A DNA stretch of 40,289 nt from Polynucleobacter sp. 31A-FELB (GTDB lineage Bacteria > Pseudomonadota > Gammaproteobacteria > Burkholderiales > Burkholderiaceae): assembly GCF_018882405.1 (NCBI RefSeq), contig NZ_JACVOO010000019.1, forward strand, positions 1 to 40,289, read 5' to 3'. Shown in pieces: positions 6,600 to 17,223 of the stretch. The notes below the pieces were generated by a model. That model was not told the DNA's origin. It worked only from the letters and a program-made list of their open reading frames with translations, and did not search any database. How positions within the stretch are numbered: the stretch's first letter is position 1; the number at the start of each line of letters is the position of its first letter. A program made the translations under genes and the position numbers.

Positions 6600-6628
6600 A
6601 TTCTACCATTTTTAGGGGTCTCTGTCGA
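6600..6628 (-). promoter_or_regulatory. Sigma-70 promoter of tRNA-fMet
   Basis: On the minus strand TCGACA (6623-6628) and TAGAAT (6600-6605) are spaced by exactly 17 bases, each close to the consensus. Transcription would start a few bases before the mature tRNA 5' end at 6587. Confidence 0.7.
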
Positions 6629-6742
6629 GGTATACCTTCAAATGGAGCTGAAATAAGCGGTTTTTTGGGGCAAATAAGACTCCTGAGTCAGGCTGCATAA
6701 GGAGTAACATATTGCCGTGCAACATCACCTTAAGGTTTTGAG

Positions 6743-8683
6743 ATGTCGATTAGCAATCCAGAATTTTCAAGTTCCACGCTTTTAAATCCCGTAGAGGTTC
6801 ATGGGCCTGAGGGCGAGCATAAAAAAAGCCTCGGCGTAATGATGCTTGCGGCAATTGGGGTGGTCTTTGGCGACATTGGAACAAGTCCTTTGTATGCTCT
6901 GAAGGAGTGCTTTGATTTTGAGCACGGCATTCCCTATTCTCCAGAGGCGCTCTTTGGTGTGATCTCTATGATGATCTGGGCGTTGATTTTGGTGGTGACG
7001 GTCAAATACGTCCTATTTGTGATGCGCGCAGACAATAAAGGCGAGGGTGGCGTTCTTTCATTAATGGCCTTAGCCCTTCGCTCATTCGACAATAAATCCA
7101 AGAGCTATTTCTTTTTTATGATCATCGGCATGTTGGGTGCTTGCATGCTATTGGGCGAGTCTGTGATTACGCCGGCCATTTCTGTATTGTCAGCAGTTGA
7201 AGGTATCGAAATTGCTGCCCCCGCTCTACATAAATTTATTATTCCAATTTCACTGATTATTCTGGTTGCTTTATTTCTAATTCAGAAATACGGCACAGCT
7301 ACGGTTGGAAAGTTATTTGGCCCAATTACGCTGGTATGGTTTTTAACGCTTGCCGTCCTTGGCGCTATTAATATTGGCGATGCCCCACAAATTATTGCTG
7401 CCTTTAATCCGATGTATGCGGTGAACTTTATTGTTGCGCATCCAACAACGGCTTACATTGTGATGGGTGCTGTGGTCTTGGTAGTTACCGGTGTGGAGGC
7501 TCTCTACTTAGATATGGGGCACTTTGGTAAGTCACCCATTCGCTATGCATGGCTTTTTATTGTGCTTCCAAGTTTGCTGATTAATTATTTGGGTCAGGGC
7601 GCTTTACTTCTTTCAAATCCAGAGGCTATCAAGAACCCCTTTTATTTGATGGTGCCTGATTGGGCGCTATGGCCAATAGTAGGTCTAGCCACAGCTGCGA
7701 CGGTGATTGCCTCTCAAGCGGTAATCTCAGGTGCATATTCTTTGGTTAGCCAAGCAATCCTGCTCGGTTTTATGCCGCGCATGAATATTCTCCACACCTC
7801 AGATTCTGAGCAGGGTCAAATTTATATCCCACTTGTGAACTGGGCACTCCTATTTATGGTGGTCGCGACTGTGGTGGCATTTAAGGGTTCAATGAACTTA
7901 GCTGCTGCATATGGAATATCGGTGACATCCACCATGCTGATTACTACGATTTTATTGGCTGTAGTGATGTTGCGTGAATGGAAAATGAATGTGTTGCTAG
8001 TCGCTTTTATTACTCTTTCATTCTTGTTTATTGACTTCGCTTTTTGGACTGCCAATTTAATCAAGATCAAAGACGGTGGCTGGTATCCATTAGCGCTTGG
8101 ATTGCTCTGCTTTACTTGTTTGATTACTTGGTTTCGTGGCCGTCAAATTTTGCGTCAACGTGCGATGGAAGAGGGTATTCAGCTCAGCAGTTTTATTGAT
8201 TCTCTTTTGAAGCATCCACCGCATCGCGTTGAGGGCACTGCAGTTTTCTTAACTGCTCATGTTGATTACTTGCCAGTTTCCTTCTTGCATAACCTCAAAC
8301 ACAACCATGTACTTCATGAAAGAGTATTTTTCCTGAAGGTCAGTATCTGGGACGTGCCCTATGTAAATGATTCTGAGCGCATCACTATGAAAGATTTGGG
8401 CGGAAATATCCATGTGGTTCGGGCGGTATATGGCTTTAAAGAAACTCCAGATATGGGCTCAATCATTGATTTGATTGAGAAGACCTTCGGCATGAAGTTT
8501 GATTTGATGAATACTTCATTCTTCTTATCTCGCGATACCATCGTGCCATCTGCAATACCAGGCATGGCTATCTGGCGTGAACGCCTGTTCTGCTGGATGT
8601 ATCAGAACGCAGGCCGCCAATCTGACTTCTTTAGGATTCCCGCCAATCGTTTGGTTGAGCTTGGCGCAAAGGTAGAGATTTGA
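6743..8683 (+). CDS. kup: Kup-type low-affinity potassium transporter
   Basis: The 646-residue protein belongs to the KUP/HAK/KT family of proton-coupled K+ uptake systems in the inner membrane. The family signature GDIGTSPLY is at residues 43-51 and GEGG follows in the second hydrophobic region. About twelve membrane segments fill residues 30-460, and a soluble C-terminal domain of about 180 residues follows. Length is near the usual 620-650. It starts with ATG; AAGG lies about nine bases upstream. The next gene overlaps its stop codon by four bases (TTGA), so the two are likely cotranscribed. No regulatory site could be identified with confidence upstream. Confidence 0.95.
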   Translation: MSISNPEFSSSTLLNPVEVHGPEGEHKKSLGVMMLAAIGVVFGDIGTSPLYALKECFDFEHGIPYSPEALFGVISMMIWALILVVTVKYVLFVMRADNKGEGGVLSLMALALRSFDNKSKSYFFFMIIGMLGACMLLGESVITPAISVLSAVEGIEIAAPALHKFIIPISLIILVALFLIQKYGTATVGKLFGPITLVWFLTLAVLGAINIGDAPQIIAAFNPMYAVNFIVAHPTTAYIVMGAVVLVVTGVEALYLDMGHFGKSPIRYAWLFIVLPSLLINYLGQGALLLSNPEAIKNPFYLMVPDWALWPIVGLATAATVIASQAVISGAYSLVSQAILLGFMPRMNILHTSDSEQGQIYIPLVNWALLFMVVATVVAFKGSMNLAAAYGISVTSTMLITTILLAVVMLREWKMNVLLVAFITLSFLFIDFAFWTANLIKIKDGGWYPLALGLLCFTCLITWFRGRQILRQRAMEEGIQLSSFIDSLLKHPPHRVEGTAVFLTAHVDYLPVSFLHNLKHNHVLHERVFFLKVSIWDVPYVNDSERITMKDLGGNIHVVRAVYGFKETPDMGSIIDLIEKTFGMKFDLMNTSFFLSRDTIVPSAIPGMAIWRERLFCWMYQNAGRQSDFFRIPANRLVELGAKVEI

Positions 8684-9189
8684 GAAAGCCGATCACCTTT
8701 CGTTCACTGCTTTCATTAGGGGCATTCCTGCTGATTTGCTCCTTCAGCAGTCTAGTTCTGGCTACACCTGCCGAAGAAGCGCAGCTAGAGCAGCTGGATA
8801 AGATTGAGAGTGAACTGGAGTTGCAGCGAGATTGGGCTAAATATCGCTGGGATAAAAAGAACTCTGAGTGCTATCAAAAGTACTGGGTAAATAGCTGCCT
8901 CAAAGACTCTCGTGCTGAGTACCGCAAAGAGATTGATCCGATTCGTGTGCAAGAAGTGGAGTTGCATGAAGTACAGCGCAAGTTGCGCGCAAGTATTAAG
9001 AATCAGCGCGATGCAGCGAAGATTGCTGAACGTGCCTCTGCTGAAAAAGCGGCTGAGCGCGCAGCCAACCAAAAAGATTTCGAAGAGAAGCAAAAGGCAG
9101 CGGCTTCCCGTGCAGCAGATGTGGAGCAACGTCGTAAAGATGCACCTAAGCGCGCTCAAGAAAATAAAGCGGGCACGCAGCTCGATTAA
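8680..9189 (+). CDS. Secreted coiled-coil protein of unknown function
   Basis: A 169-residue product. Residues 1-28 form a signal peptide with likely cleavage after VLA. The mature part is highly charged and alanine-rich, predicted mainly helical or coiled coil, and keeps two cysteines about ten residues apart ([11 protein letters not shown]) that may form a disulfide in the periplasm. It starts with TTG overlapping the kup stop codon; AAAGG lies eight bases before. No known domain was recognised. The overlap with kup suggests coupling in expression rather than a proven role in potassium uptake. Confidence 0.75.
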   Translation: MRKPITFRSLLSLGAFLLICSFSSLVLATPAEEAQLEQLDKIESELELQRDWAKYRWDKKNSECYQKYWVNSCLKDSRAEYRKEIDPIRVQEVELHEVQRKLRASIKNQRDAAKIAERASAEKAAERAANQKDFEEKQKAAASRAADVEQRRKDAPKRAQENKAGTQLD

Positions 9190-9230
9190 CTGATTTTTAC
9201 TGCTGCACTCACTAATTACTAGGTAATACT

Positions 9231-10595
9231 TTGGCCAAGATTAAAACAATCTATATCTGTCAGTCATGCGGTGGGACCTCTGCTAAGTGGCAAGGGCAGT
9301 GTCCTTCATGCCAGGCATGGAATACGCTAGAAGAGGGCTTACCTGAGGTGACTTCAAATACCCGCTTTCAGGGTTTAGCGCAGTCATTGCCACGTCAAAA
9401 ACTTTCCGCAATTTCAGCTGAAGATCTTCCGCGTTTTAGTACTGGTGTGGAAGAGTTTGATCGTGTACTGGGTGGTGGCTTAGTGCCCGGTGGCGTCGTT
9501 CTTTTAGGCGGCGACCCTGGTATTGGTAAATCTACGCTATTGCTGCAGGCCCTGGCAGAGATGAGTGCTGCAGGCATGAATGTTCTCTACAGTAGTGGCG
9601 AAGAATCTGCTGCGCAAATTGCGCTAAGAGCAAAACGGATTTCATTAGATGCCCCTCAATTAGAGGTGCTAGCTGAAATTCAATTGGAAAAACTGTTATC
9701 CATCATGGATACAGTGAAACCGCAGGTCTTGGTGGTCGACTCTATTCAGACTTTGTATTCGGAAGTGCTGAGTTCTGCTCCAGGCTCAGTGGCGCAAGTA
9801 CGAGAGTGTGCTGCGCAATTAACTAGAGCTGCTAAATCCAGCGGTATCTGTGTCTTGATGGTGGGGCATGTCACTAAAGATGGTCACTTGGCTGGCCCTC
9901 GTGTCCTCGAGCATATTGTCGATACCGTTCTCTATTTTGAGGGTGACACTCACTCTTCATTTAGATTGGTGCGCTCGATTAAAAACCGTTTTGGCGCAGT
10001 CAATGAGCTCGGTGTATTTGCCATGACTGAAAAAGGTTTGCGTGGAGTTGCCAATCCTTCGGCTATTTTCTTATCGCAACATGCTGAGATGGTGCCTGGT
10101 GCCTGCGTTTTGGTTACGCAAGAGGGCAGTCGCCCACTCTTGGTGGAGATTCAGGCGCTCGTAGATACTGCTCATATCCCCAATCCTCGCCGCTTGGCGG
10201 TTGGTTTGGAGCAGGCGCGTTTGGCTATGCTCTTAGCGGTATTACATCGTCATGCTGGTGTAGCGTGCTTTGATCAGGACGTCTTCTTGAATGCAGTAGG
10301 TGGTGTGAAGATCTCGGAGCCGGCTGCTGACTTAGCTGTCTTGTTGGCAATTCAATCATCGATTCGTAATAAGGCCCTGCCAAAAGAATTAATTGTGTTT
10401 GGAGAGGTTGGTTTGGCTGGAGAGATTCGTCCATGCCCACGTGGCCAGGAGCGCTTGAAAGAAGCAGCTAAGCTCGGTTTCACAGTGGCAATTATTCCGA
10501 AGGCCAATATGCCGAAGACGAAGATTCCGGGATTGAGAGTAATTCCAGTAGAGCGAATTGATCAGGCCATCTCTGCGGCAGCAGAGCTAAGTTAA
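9231..10595 (+). CDS. radA: DNA repair protein RadA
   Basis: RadA is a RecA-like helicase that acts in branch migration and processing of recombination intermediates. The 454-residue product has the N-terminal zinc finger (C10, C13, C24, C27), Walker A GGDPGIGKST at 93-102, Walker B VLVVD near 166-170, the RadA-specific KNRFG motif at 251-255 and a C-terminal Lon-like domain with the PCPRGQERLKEA region. Length is normal. It starts with TTG, with AGG eight bases upstream; no ATG would keep the zinc finger. It converges with prmB, leaving only 13 bases between stops and no visible terminator. Confidence 0.96.
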   Translation: MAKIKTIYICQSCGGTSAKWQGQCPSCQAWNTLEEGLPEVTSNTRFQGLAQSLPRQKLSAISAEDLPRFSTGVEEFDRVLGGGLVPGGVVLLGGDPGIGKSTLLLQALAEMSAAGMNVLYSSGEESAAQIALRAKRISLDAPQLEVLAEIQLEKLLSIMDTVKPQVLVVDSIQTLYSEVLSSAPGSVAQVRECAAQLTRAAKSSGICVLMVGHVTKDGHLAGPRVLEHIVDTVLYFEGDTHSSFRLVRSIKNRFGAVNELGVFAMTEKGLRGVANPSAIFLSQHAEMVPGACVLVTQEGSRPLLVEIQALVDTAHIPNPRRLAVGLEQARLAMLLAVLHRHAGVACFDQDVFLNAVGGVKISEPAADLAVLLAIQSSIRNKALPKELIVFGEVGLAGEIRPCPRGQERLKEAAKLGFTVAIIPKANMPKTKIPGLRVIPVERIDQAISAAAELS

Positions 10596-10608
10596 GGTAG
10601 CAATAGAT

Positions 10609-11505
10609 CTAGCGCAAGTCTTCCGCTTGAATCAGTAGCACTTGCTCGTCACCCGCAGATACTTCCATCCAAATAACTGGGATCTGCGGAAACGCTTTTT
10701 TAAAGTGCTCATACTCATTACCAATCTCAATCAGAATGGCGCCACGCTCAGATAGGTATTCAGGAGCACTAGCAATAATCTTACGAATGAGATCCATGCC
10801 ATCATCGCCACCTGCCAATGCAAGAGCAGGCTCCGCATGATATTCAGCGGGCAGGGCATTCATGGAATTGGCGTTGACGTAAGGCGGGTTGCAAATGATG
10901 AGGTCAAAGAGATTATCTTCATGCGGTTCTGGAAGCGCATCCCAAAGATCACCCTCAAAAAGCTCCACTTGAGAAGTGAGGCCATGACGATCGAGATTGC
11001 GAGATGCCACTGCTAATGCGGGCAAGCTGATGTCGCAAGCGCTGACATGGATATCTGGGCAAGCCATCGCTAACAAAATTGCTAGAGAGCCATTGCCTGT
11101 GCATAGATCGAGTGCTTTGCCATCTGCCGGTAACCAAGGCTCGAGTGAGCCATCAACGATTAACTCGGCAATCCAGGAGCGGGGCACAATACTTTGCTCG
11201 CTGGAGAAAAATGGCACACCCATTAGCCAAGCTTCACCCAAAATATAGGCCAAAGGCTTGCGTGAAGAGATGCGGATTTCTGTCACCTCAAGTGCCTTAG
11301 CAATTTGCTCGGCACTCATTACTTGCTCTAGGTGATCCAACGCATCAGTAGGGCTGAAGTCCAACTGCTTGCTGACAATCCATAGAGCTTCACTCTGGGC
11401 ATCAATGGCGCCATGACCATAATGTAAATCTGCTGCTTCTAGTCGTTGTGCAATTTGATCAATACATTGATCAAGCGTCAGAGATTGCTGGGGCGCAGGG
11501 TCCAT
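10609..11505 (-). CDS. prmB: 50S ribosomal protein L3 glutamine methyltransferase PrmB
   Basis: A 298-residue SAM-dependent N5-glutamine methyltransferase of the HemK/PrmA-C group. Motif I is DLCTGNGS at 133-140, and the glutamine-recognition motif NPPY is at 206-209. The N-terminal helical part and the sequence SSRKPLAYILGEAWLMGVPF are typical of PrmB, which modifies ribosomal protein L3, rather than of PrmC, which modifies release factors. It is the last gene of the dapD-dapE-prmB minus-strand group, 33 bases after dapE; this order is common in betaproteobacteria. Confidence 0.93.
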   Translation of the reverse strand: MDPAPQQSLTLDQCIDQIAQRLEAADLHYGHGAIDAQSEALWIVSKQLDFSPTDALDHLEQVMSAEQIAKALEVTEIRISSRKPLAYILGEAWLMGVPFFSSEQSIVPRSWIAELIVDGSLEPWLPADGKALDLCTGNGSLAILLAMACPDIHVSACDISLPALAVASRNLDRHGLTSQVELFEGDLWDALPEPHEDNLFDLIICNPPYVNANSMNALPAEYHAEPALALAGGDDGMDLIRKIIASAPEYLSERGAILIEIGNEYEHFKKAFPQIPVIWMEVSAGDEQVLLIQAEDLR

Positions 11506-11538
11506 GAATTTTTATGAGAAGTATTTAGCTAAATATTC

Positions 11539-12690
11539 TTAAGCAACAAGTTGCTCGAGAGTCTTGCGGAAGATATTTTTGAGTGGCACGACATCATCCA
11601 CAATCACGCACTCATCAATTTTGTGACTAGTTGCATTGAGTGGGCCGAACTCGACCACTTCTTTGCAGATCTTGGCAATGAAGCGACCATCACTTGTACC
11701 GCCAGTAGTGGAGAGCTCTGTATCGATTTTGGTTTCAGCTTTAATAGCTTTGCGTAAAGCACCAGCAAGGGCGCCATCACCGGTAATGAATGGGCTCCCG
11801 CCTAACACCCAATCAATTTCAAAGTCGAGGCCTGCTGCAGTAAGAATACCTTCTAGACGACTGCGCAACTCTTCTGGCTTGCTCTCGGTAGAGAAGCGGA
11901 AGTTGAAATCAATTGCCAATTCACCAGGGATAACATTATTCGCACCAGTTCCCGCATGAATATTGGAAATTTGAAAGCTGGTAGGTTGGAAATACTGATT
12001 ACCTTTATCCCACTCAGTTTCTACTAGCGCTTGAATTGCTGGTGCAGAAATATGAATTGGATTTTTACCTAGGTGAGGATAGGCGATATGCGCCTGAATA
12101 CCTTTGACCCTAAGCTTGCCTGAGAGTGAGCCACGACGACCATTCTTAATCATGTCGCCCAATTGGTCGACTGAGGTTGGCTCGCCAATGACGCAGTAAT
12201 CTAAACGCTGCCCCTGTTTTTGCAAGCGCTCACACATGATGACCGTGCCATCATTAGCTGGACCTTCTTCATCGCTCGTAATCAAAAAGGCAATGGAGCC
12301 TTTGTGATTTGGATGGGTGATTACGAATTCTTCTGTAGCAACAACGAATGCCGCAAGAGAGGTTTTCATATCCGCAGCGCCACGGCCATAGAGCATGCCA
12401 TCACGAATGGTTGGGGTAAATGGATCATTAGTCCATTTTTCGAGCGGGCCAGTAGGAACCACATCAGTGTGACCGGCAAACATCAAGACTTCGCCTTGAT
12501 CACCACTGACACCCTTTTTGATTGCCCAAAGATTGGTTACCTGAAAACTCTCAGGGCCGCTGACAACGCTCTCAGTATGAAAGCCTATAGCTTGAAGGCG
12601 TTTAGCAATGAGCTCCTGACAGCCCCCGTCCGCAGGGGTTACCGAGCGGCAGGAGATGAGGGCTTCAGTTAGCTCAAGGGTGGCGCTCAT
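11539..12690 (-). CDS. dapE: Succinyl-diaminopimelate desuccinylase DapE
   Basis: This 383-residue zinc peptidase-like enzyme removes succinate from N-succinyl-L,L-diaminopimelate in lysine and peptidoglycan precursor synthesis. Expected metal and catalytic residues are visible: H74 and D76 in AGHTDVV, D107 in GRGAADMK, the catalytic E141 and metal ligand E142 in SDEEGPA. The GTSDGRF segment of the family is near residue 330. The start ATG lies nine bases after the dapD stop, so the two consecutive pathway enzymes are made from one message. Confidence 0.96.
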   Translation of the reverse strand: MSATLELTEALISCRSVTPADGGCQELIAKRLQAIGFHTESVVSGPESFQVTNLWAIKKGVSGDQGEVLMFAGHTDVVPTGPLEKWTNDPFTPTIRDGMLYGRGAADMKTSLAAFVVATEEFVITHPNHKGSIAFLITSDEEGPANDGTVIMCERLQKQGQRLDYCVIGEPTSVDQLGDMIKNGRRGSLSGKLRVKGIQAHIAYPHLGKNPIHISAPAIQALVETEWDKGNQYFQPTSFQISNIHAGTGANNVIPGELAIDFNFRFSTESKPEELRSRLEGILTAAGLDFEIDWVLGGSPFITGDGALAGALRKAIKAETKIDTELSTTGGTSDGRFIAKICKEVVEFGPLNATSHKIDECVIVDDVVPLKNIFRKTLEQLVA

Positions 12691-12699
12691 AGATTTAGC

Positions 12700-13527
12700 T
12701 TAATCGCGCAAGAGTTCGTTGATCGCAGTCTTAGCTCTAGTCTGAGCATCAACCTTTTTCACGATGATCGCAGCGTATAGGCTGTACTTGCCGCAAGCAG
12801 AGGGGAGTGAGCCTGGAACCACAACAGAACCTGCTGGCACACGACCGTAATGGATCTCACCAGTTTCACGGTCGTAGATCTTGGTGCTTTGACCAATGTA
12901 TACGCCCATAGAGAGAACAGCATTTTCTTCAATAACTACGCCTTCAACGACCTCAGAACGCGCGCCAATAAAGCAGTTATCTTCAATAATCACTGGGCCA
13001 GCTTGAATTGGCTCTAAAACACCGCCAATACCAACGCCACCAGATAGGTGGACGTTTTTACCAATTTGAGCGCATGAGCCTACGGTTGCCCAGGTATCCA
13101 CCATGGTGCCTTCGCCTACATAAGCACCAATATTGACGTAAGAAGGCATTAAAACGGCATTTTTGCCAATAAATGAGCCACGGCGAGCCATTGCAGGGGG
13201 AACTACACGGAAACCGCCATTGGCGAAGTCTTCGGCGGTGTAGTGCTCAAACTTGCTTGGTACCTTGTCGTAGAACTGGGTATAGCCGCCGGCACCCATT
13301 GGTTTGTTGTCCTCCAGGCGGAAAGAGAGCAAAACAGCCTTCTTTACCCACTGGTTTACTTCCCATTTGCCGACGCTACGGCGCTCAGCTACACGAATAC
13401 TGCCTGTATTCAGGCCTTCGAGTACGGCGTTCACAGCGTTGCGGATTTCCCCAGAAACGGCCTCAGGAGACAGGTTTGCGCGGTTTTCCCAGGCTTGTTC
13501 GATGATGCTTTGTGGTGATTGGCTCAT
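12700..13527 (-). CDS. dapD: Tetrahydrodipicolinate N-succinyltransferase DapD
   Basis: The 275-residue enzyme succinylates tetrahydrodipicolinate, the step before DapE (with an aminotransferase between them). It has the N-terminal helical domain and a left-handed beta helix made of hexapeptide repeats at about 105-235, with the characteristic segment [20 protein letters not shown] and the later [13 protein letters not shown]. Length equals that of the usual enzyme. It is the first gene of the minus-strand group and diverges from smc, with 174 bases between the starts. Confidence 0.96.
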   Translation of the reverse strand: MSQSPQSIIEQAWENRANLSPEAVSGEIRNAVNAVLEGLNTGSIRVAERRSVGKWEVNQWVKKAVLLSFRLEDNKPMGAGGYTQFYDKVPSKFEHYTAEDFANGGFRVVPPAMARRGSFIGKNAVLMPSYVNIGAYVGEGTMVDTWATVGSCAQIGKNVHLSGGVGIGGVLEPIQAGPVIIEDNCFIGARSEVVEGVVIEENAVLSMGVYIGQSTKIYDRETGEIHYGRVPAGSVVVPGSLPSACGKYSLYAAIIVKKVDAQTRAKTAINELLRD

Positions 13528-13555
13528 GCTTTTCAGTTAACTATCAGATTGTTAA

Positions 13556-13608
13556 GGGGTTTTGCCCCTGGAAGTAGATTAATCATTATATCGGTGGGGC
13601 AAAAACCC
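13556..13608. promoter_or_regulatory. dapD promoter -10 box within an inverted repeat
   Basis: On the minus strand a perfect TATAAT lies at 13585-13590, 58 bases before the dapD start; no good -35 element was seen. It sits between GGGGTTTTGCCCC (13556-13568) and GGGGCAAAAACCC (13596-13608), a nearly perfect inverted repeat with a 27-base spacer. This arrangement would suit an operator controlling dapD, but no regulator can be named. Confidence 0.45.
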
Positions 13609-13626
13609 GTGTGAGGAGCCCTAAGC

Positions 13627-13656
13627 TTGCTATCATCTTCCCACTTTAGTAATAAT
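13627..13656 (+). promoter_or_regulatory. Possible smc promoter
   Basis: TTGCTA at 13627-13632 and AATAAT at 13651-13656 are separated by 18 bases and face smc. Agreement with consensus is moderate. It is the best candidate in the dapD-smc divergent gap. Confidence 0.4.
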
Positions 13657-13701
13657 TTTTACCCCCTTATTTGAACCCCTTTTTTCCCTGCAAAGTACGC
13701 C

Positions 13702-16700
13702 GTGCAACTGAAATCCATCAAACTTTCCGGCTTTAAGTCCTTCGTCGATCCAACTCACTTTGAAATGCCAGGTCAATTGATCGGTGTTGTGGGTCCTAAC
13801 GGTTGCGGAAAGTCGAACATTATTGACGCTGTACGCTGGGTTTTGGGTGAGTCTCGCGCTAGTGAATTGCGTGGCGAATCAATGCAGGACGTGATCTTTA
13901 ATGGCTCTGGTTTGCGTAAACCATCTGGTCGTGCCAGTGTGGAACTCATTTTTGACAATTCAGAAGGGCGCGCTCAAGGTCAGTGGAGTGCTTTTACAGA
14001 ACTAGGTATCAAACGCGTTTTGACGCGCGATGGCAATTCTAGTTACTACGTTAATAACCAAGTGGTGCGTCGTAAAGATATTCAAGATATTTTCTTGGGT
14101 ACTGGTATGGGTCCAAGAGGCTACGCGATCATCGGGCAGGGCACCATCAACCGTATCTTGGAAGCAAAGCCAGAAGAGCTACGTGTTTTCTTGGAAGAGG
14201 CTGCAGGTGTTTCCAAATACAAAGAGCGTCGTAAAGAAACTGCTTCCCGCCTTGAAGATACAAAAGAAAACTTAGTACGCGTAGAAGATATTTTGCGTGA
14301 GCTCGATCAACAGCTCACTCGCTTAGAGAAGCAGGCAACTGTAGCTGAGCGCCATGCCGAGCTCTCTACTGAGATGAAATCGCAACAACAGTTACTCTGG
14401 TTCGTGCGTCAGACTGAGGCTGGTAAAGAGCAAGAGCGTCATGCCAACGGCATTCGTGACACGCAAGTGAGCTTGGAAGAGCAGACAGCAAAAATGCGTC
14501 ATGCTGAAACTGAGCTTGAGACTATGCGTACCGAACAGTACGCTTTGCAAGATAAAGTTTCTCAAGCCCAAGGCGATTTGTATCAAACTAACGCTGATGT
14601 AAGTCAAGTAGAGTCACAGATTCGTTATGTGCAAGAAGCACGTCAGCGCCTGCAACAGCAATCTCAAGATTTACAAGCCCAATTACAACGTTGGACTGTT
14701 CAAGAAACTGATGCTGCGCAAGCACAGCGTACTGCCGAGCAAGAACTCAGCTTAGCTGCAGAAAAAGAACAAACACTCATTGCTGATTTATCTGGTTTGC
14801 AAGAGCAAATGCCAGCTCGCGAAGAAGCTTATCAAGTTCACGCACGCGAACTCAACGATGCCCGTGAGAACTTGGCCACGATTGATCAGCGCCTAGCAAG
14901 TTTGGGTGAGCGCGTTAAAGCTATCACTACCCAAATTGAAGAACTCAAAGGGCGCGATACCCGTCTCGAGGCTGAGCTGGCTGGTATGCGTAGACCTGAT
15001 GCAGAAGCATTGCAAATGGCAATTGATCGTCATGCAATGGCGCAACGCAAAGTGGATGAGGCAAGACAAAAAGCTGGTGAGGCGCAACAACGTGTGCCGG
15101 CTGCCGATGAAGCTCGCAACACTGCACAACAACAGATTCAGTCGGCTAACCAAGAGCTGGCTCAAACCGAAGCAAAGCTGACTGCACTGACTGCATTGCA
15201 AGCTAGCGTTCAAGCCCAAGGCAAGATCGGCCCATGGCTTGAGAGCAAAGGCTTAAAAGAGAGCAAGCGTTTGTGGCAAGAGCTCAAAGTCGAGAGTGGT
15301 TGGGAAGCTGCTTTGGAGTCCGTATTGCGCGAGCGCTTAGCCGCCGTTACAGCCAAGAGCGTTCAAGAAACTTTAGCTTTAGCAAATGACGCTCCTCCGA
15401 GTCGTCTAGCGATTTTGTTAACAGAAGATATATCTCCTGCGCACACTACTGTGCCAGCGGATTTCATTCCGCTATTAACTCGTGTTCAGAGCGCGGGTGC
15501 ACCTCGTGTTGCTGCTGTATTGCAAGAGTGGCTAGACAATATCTATATCGCCAATAGCTTGGAAGATGCATTGCATCGTCGCGAGAAGTTACCTGCTGGC
15601 GGTGCTTTTGTTACTCAACAAGGCCATTTAGTGAGTCGTGTGGGCGTGCAGTTGTACGCGGCCGACTCTGAGCAAGCCGGTATGTTGGCACGTGCTCAAG
15701 AGATGGAAGGTCTCGAGAAGCAATTACGTGCACAGAAACTCATTCAAAGTGAACTGCAAGGTGAGTTGGATCAATGTGCCGCTAACTATCAGGCCGCCCA
15801 CCAAGCTGCTGAGCAAACTCGTATCGCTGCTGAGCAAGCCGTACAAGAAGTGCACGGCTTTGAAGTGGAAAGAATGCAATTAACTCAAGCTGAAGAAAAG
15901 TACAGCCAACGCGCTGAACAAATTCAGGGGGAGTTAAGTGAATTGCGCCAGCAAATGGAGCAATTGATTCAAACTCAAGAGCAATCGGCTGAAGAGCTTG
16001 CGCAGTCAGAAGAGTCTAAGCAAGGCTTGCAAGAAAATCTTGCTATTGCTCAAGAAAAACTCGAGCTAGCAACCCAAGAGCGCGATCGTTTGCGTGAATC
16101 TTTACGCTCATCCGAGATGTCTGCTCAAGAAGCGGCTTTTGCAACCCGTTCTTTACAGCAACGCATTGCTGACTTGCAACGTGATCAAAGTACTGCACGC
16201 GTGCAGATTATGGAGATCCAAGATAAGCAGGCTACTTCCGAGCAAGAACTTGAAACTCTCAGCGATGAAGAGGCTCAAGATAAATTGCAGGGACTCTTGT
16301 TGGCTCGCAGTGCTCGTGAAGCCGCATTGGCTAATGCCCGTACCGAACAAGATGCTTTATTGCATCAATTGCGCGAGGCGGATGAAGTGCGCTTACAGAT
16401 TGAACGCAGTCTTCAGCCGATGCGTGACAAGGTGGTTGATTTGCAGTTACGTGAACAGGCTGCCCGTTTGAACTTTGAACAGTTTGCAACCTTACTCTCA
16501 GATGCTGAGGCTGACTTAACTGCATTAGAGGCAAGCTTTAGTCCTGACCTTAAAGTAGGCGCATTGCAAACCGAAGTCAATCGCCTCAACTCAGAGATTC
16601 AGTCTTTGGGTCCAGTGAATATGGCTGCCCTGGACGAACTCTCTAGTTCGCGTGAGCGCAAGCAGTTCTTGGATGCGCAATCCGCCGACTTGAATGAAGC

Positions 16701-17223
16701 GATGCAGACTTTGACGGATGCGATTGCCAAGATTGATGCGGAAACTCGTGATCTCTTGCAAGGTACCTTTGATCAGGTCAATACCCACTTCGGAAAACTG
16801 TTCCCAGAGCTTTTCGGTGGTGGTCATGCTGAGTTGGTGATGACTGGTGAAGAGATTTTGGATGCTGGCGTTCAAGTGATGGCTCAGCCTCCAGGCAAGA
16901 AAAACAGTTCGATCTACTTACTCTCTGGTGGAGAAAAGGCTCTGACCGCGATTGCCCTGGTCTTCTCCTTGTTCCTCCTCAATCCTGCTCCATTCTGCTT
17001 ACTCGATGAGGTGGATGCGCCGTTGGATGATGCGAACACCTTGCGTTATGCGCAGATGGTTGCCAAAATGTCTAATAAGACTCAATTTGTATTCATCTCA
17101 CATAACAAGATCACTATGGAAATTGCTCATCAGTTGATTGGTGTCACCATGCAGGAGCAGGGTGTCTCTCGTATTGTGGCTGTGGATATTTCTTCTGCGG
17201 TATCTATGGTGGAGGCGGCTTAA
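13702..17223 (+). CDS. smc: Chromosome segregation protein SMC
   Basis: SMC is the ATPase of the bacterial condensin complex and acts with ScpA and ScpB, which are not in the window. At 1173 residues it has full length. The N-terminal head holds Walker A GPNGCGKSN (31-39), two long coiled coils flank a hinge around 505-640, and the C-terminal head holds the ABC signature LSGGEKAL from 1074 and Walker B CLLDE ending at E1103, followed by the D-loop. Glutamine-rich coiled coils are evident. It starts with GTG; the start QLKSIKLSGFKSF matches the family N-terminus. It is followed without any gap by zipA. Confidence 0.97.
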   Translation: MQLKSIKLSGFKSFVDPTHFEMPGQLIGVVGPNGCGKSNIIDAVRWVLGESRASELRGESMQDVIFNGSGLRKPSGRASVELIFDNSEGRAQGQWSAFTELGIKRVLTRDGNSSYYVNNQVVRRKDIQDIFLGTGMGPRGYAIIGQGTINRILEAKPEELRVFLEEAAGVSKYKERRKETASRLEDTKENLVRVEDILRELDQQLTRLEKQATVAERHAELSTEMKSQQQLLWFVRQTEAGKEQERHANGIRDTQVSLEEQTAKMRHAETELETMRTEQYALQDKVSQAQGDLYQTNADVSQVESQIRYVQEARQRLQQQSQDLQAQLQRWTVQETDAAQAQRTAEQELSLAAEKEQTLIADLSGLQEQMPAREEAYQVHARELNDARENLATIDQRLASLGERVKAITTQIEELKGRDTRLEAELAGMRRPDAEALQMAIDRHAMAQRKVDEARQKAGEAQQRVPAADEARNTAQQQIQSANQELAQTEAKLTALTALQASVQAQGKIGPWLESKGLKESKRLWQELKVESGWEAALESVLRERLAAVTAKSVQETLALANDAPPSRLAILLTEDISPAHTTVPADFIPLLTRVQSAGAPRVAAVLQEWLDNIYIANSLEDALHRREKLPAGGAFVTQQGHLVSRVGVQLYAADSEQAGMLARAQEMEGLEKQLRAQKLIQSELQGELDQCAANYQAAHQAAEQTRIAAEQAVQEVHGFEVERMQLTQAEEKYSQRAEQIQGELSELRQQMEQLIQTQEQSAEELAQSEESKQGLQENLAIAQEKLELATQERDRLRESLRSSEMSAQEAAFATRSLQQRIADLQRDQSTARVQIMEIQDKQATSEQELETLSDEEAQDKLQGLLLARSAREAALANARTEQDALLHQLREADEVRLQIERSLQPMRDKVVDLQLREQAARLNFEQFATLLSDAEADLTALEASFSPDLKVGALQTEVNRLNSEIQSLGPVNMAALDELSSSRERKQFLDAQSADLNEAMQTLTDAIAKIDAETRDLLQGTFDQVNTHFGKLFPELFGGGHAELVMTGEEILDAGVQVMAQPPGKKNSSIYLLSGGEKALTAIALVFSLFLLNPAPFCLLDEVDAPLDDANTLRYAQMVAKMSNKTQFVFISHNKITMEIAHQLIGVTMQEQGVSRIVAVDISSAVSMVEAA

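Noticed and set aside
10590..10615. A bidirectional terminator between convergent radA and prmB
   Set aside because: Only 13 bases separate the stops and no stem with T-tail is visible there.
11636..13540. Several plus-strand frames opposite dapE and dapD
   Set aside because: They are complements of well-conserved coding sequence with no independent signals.
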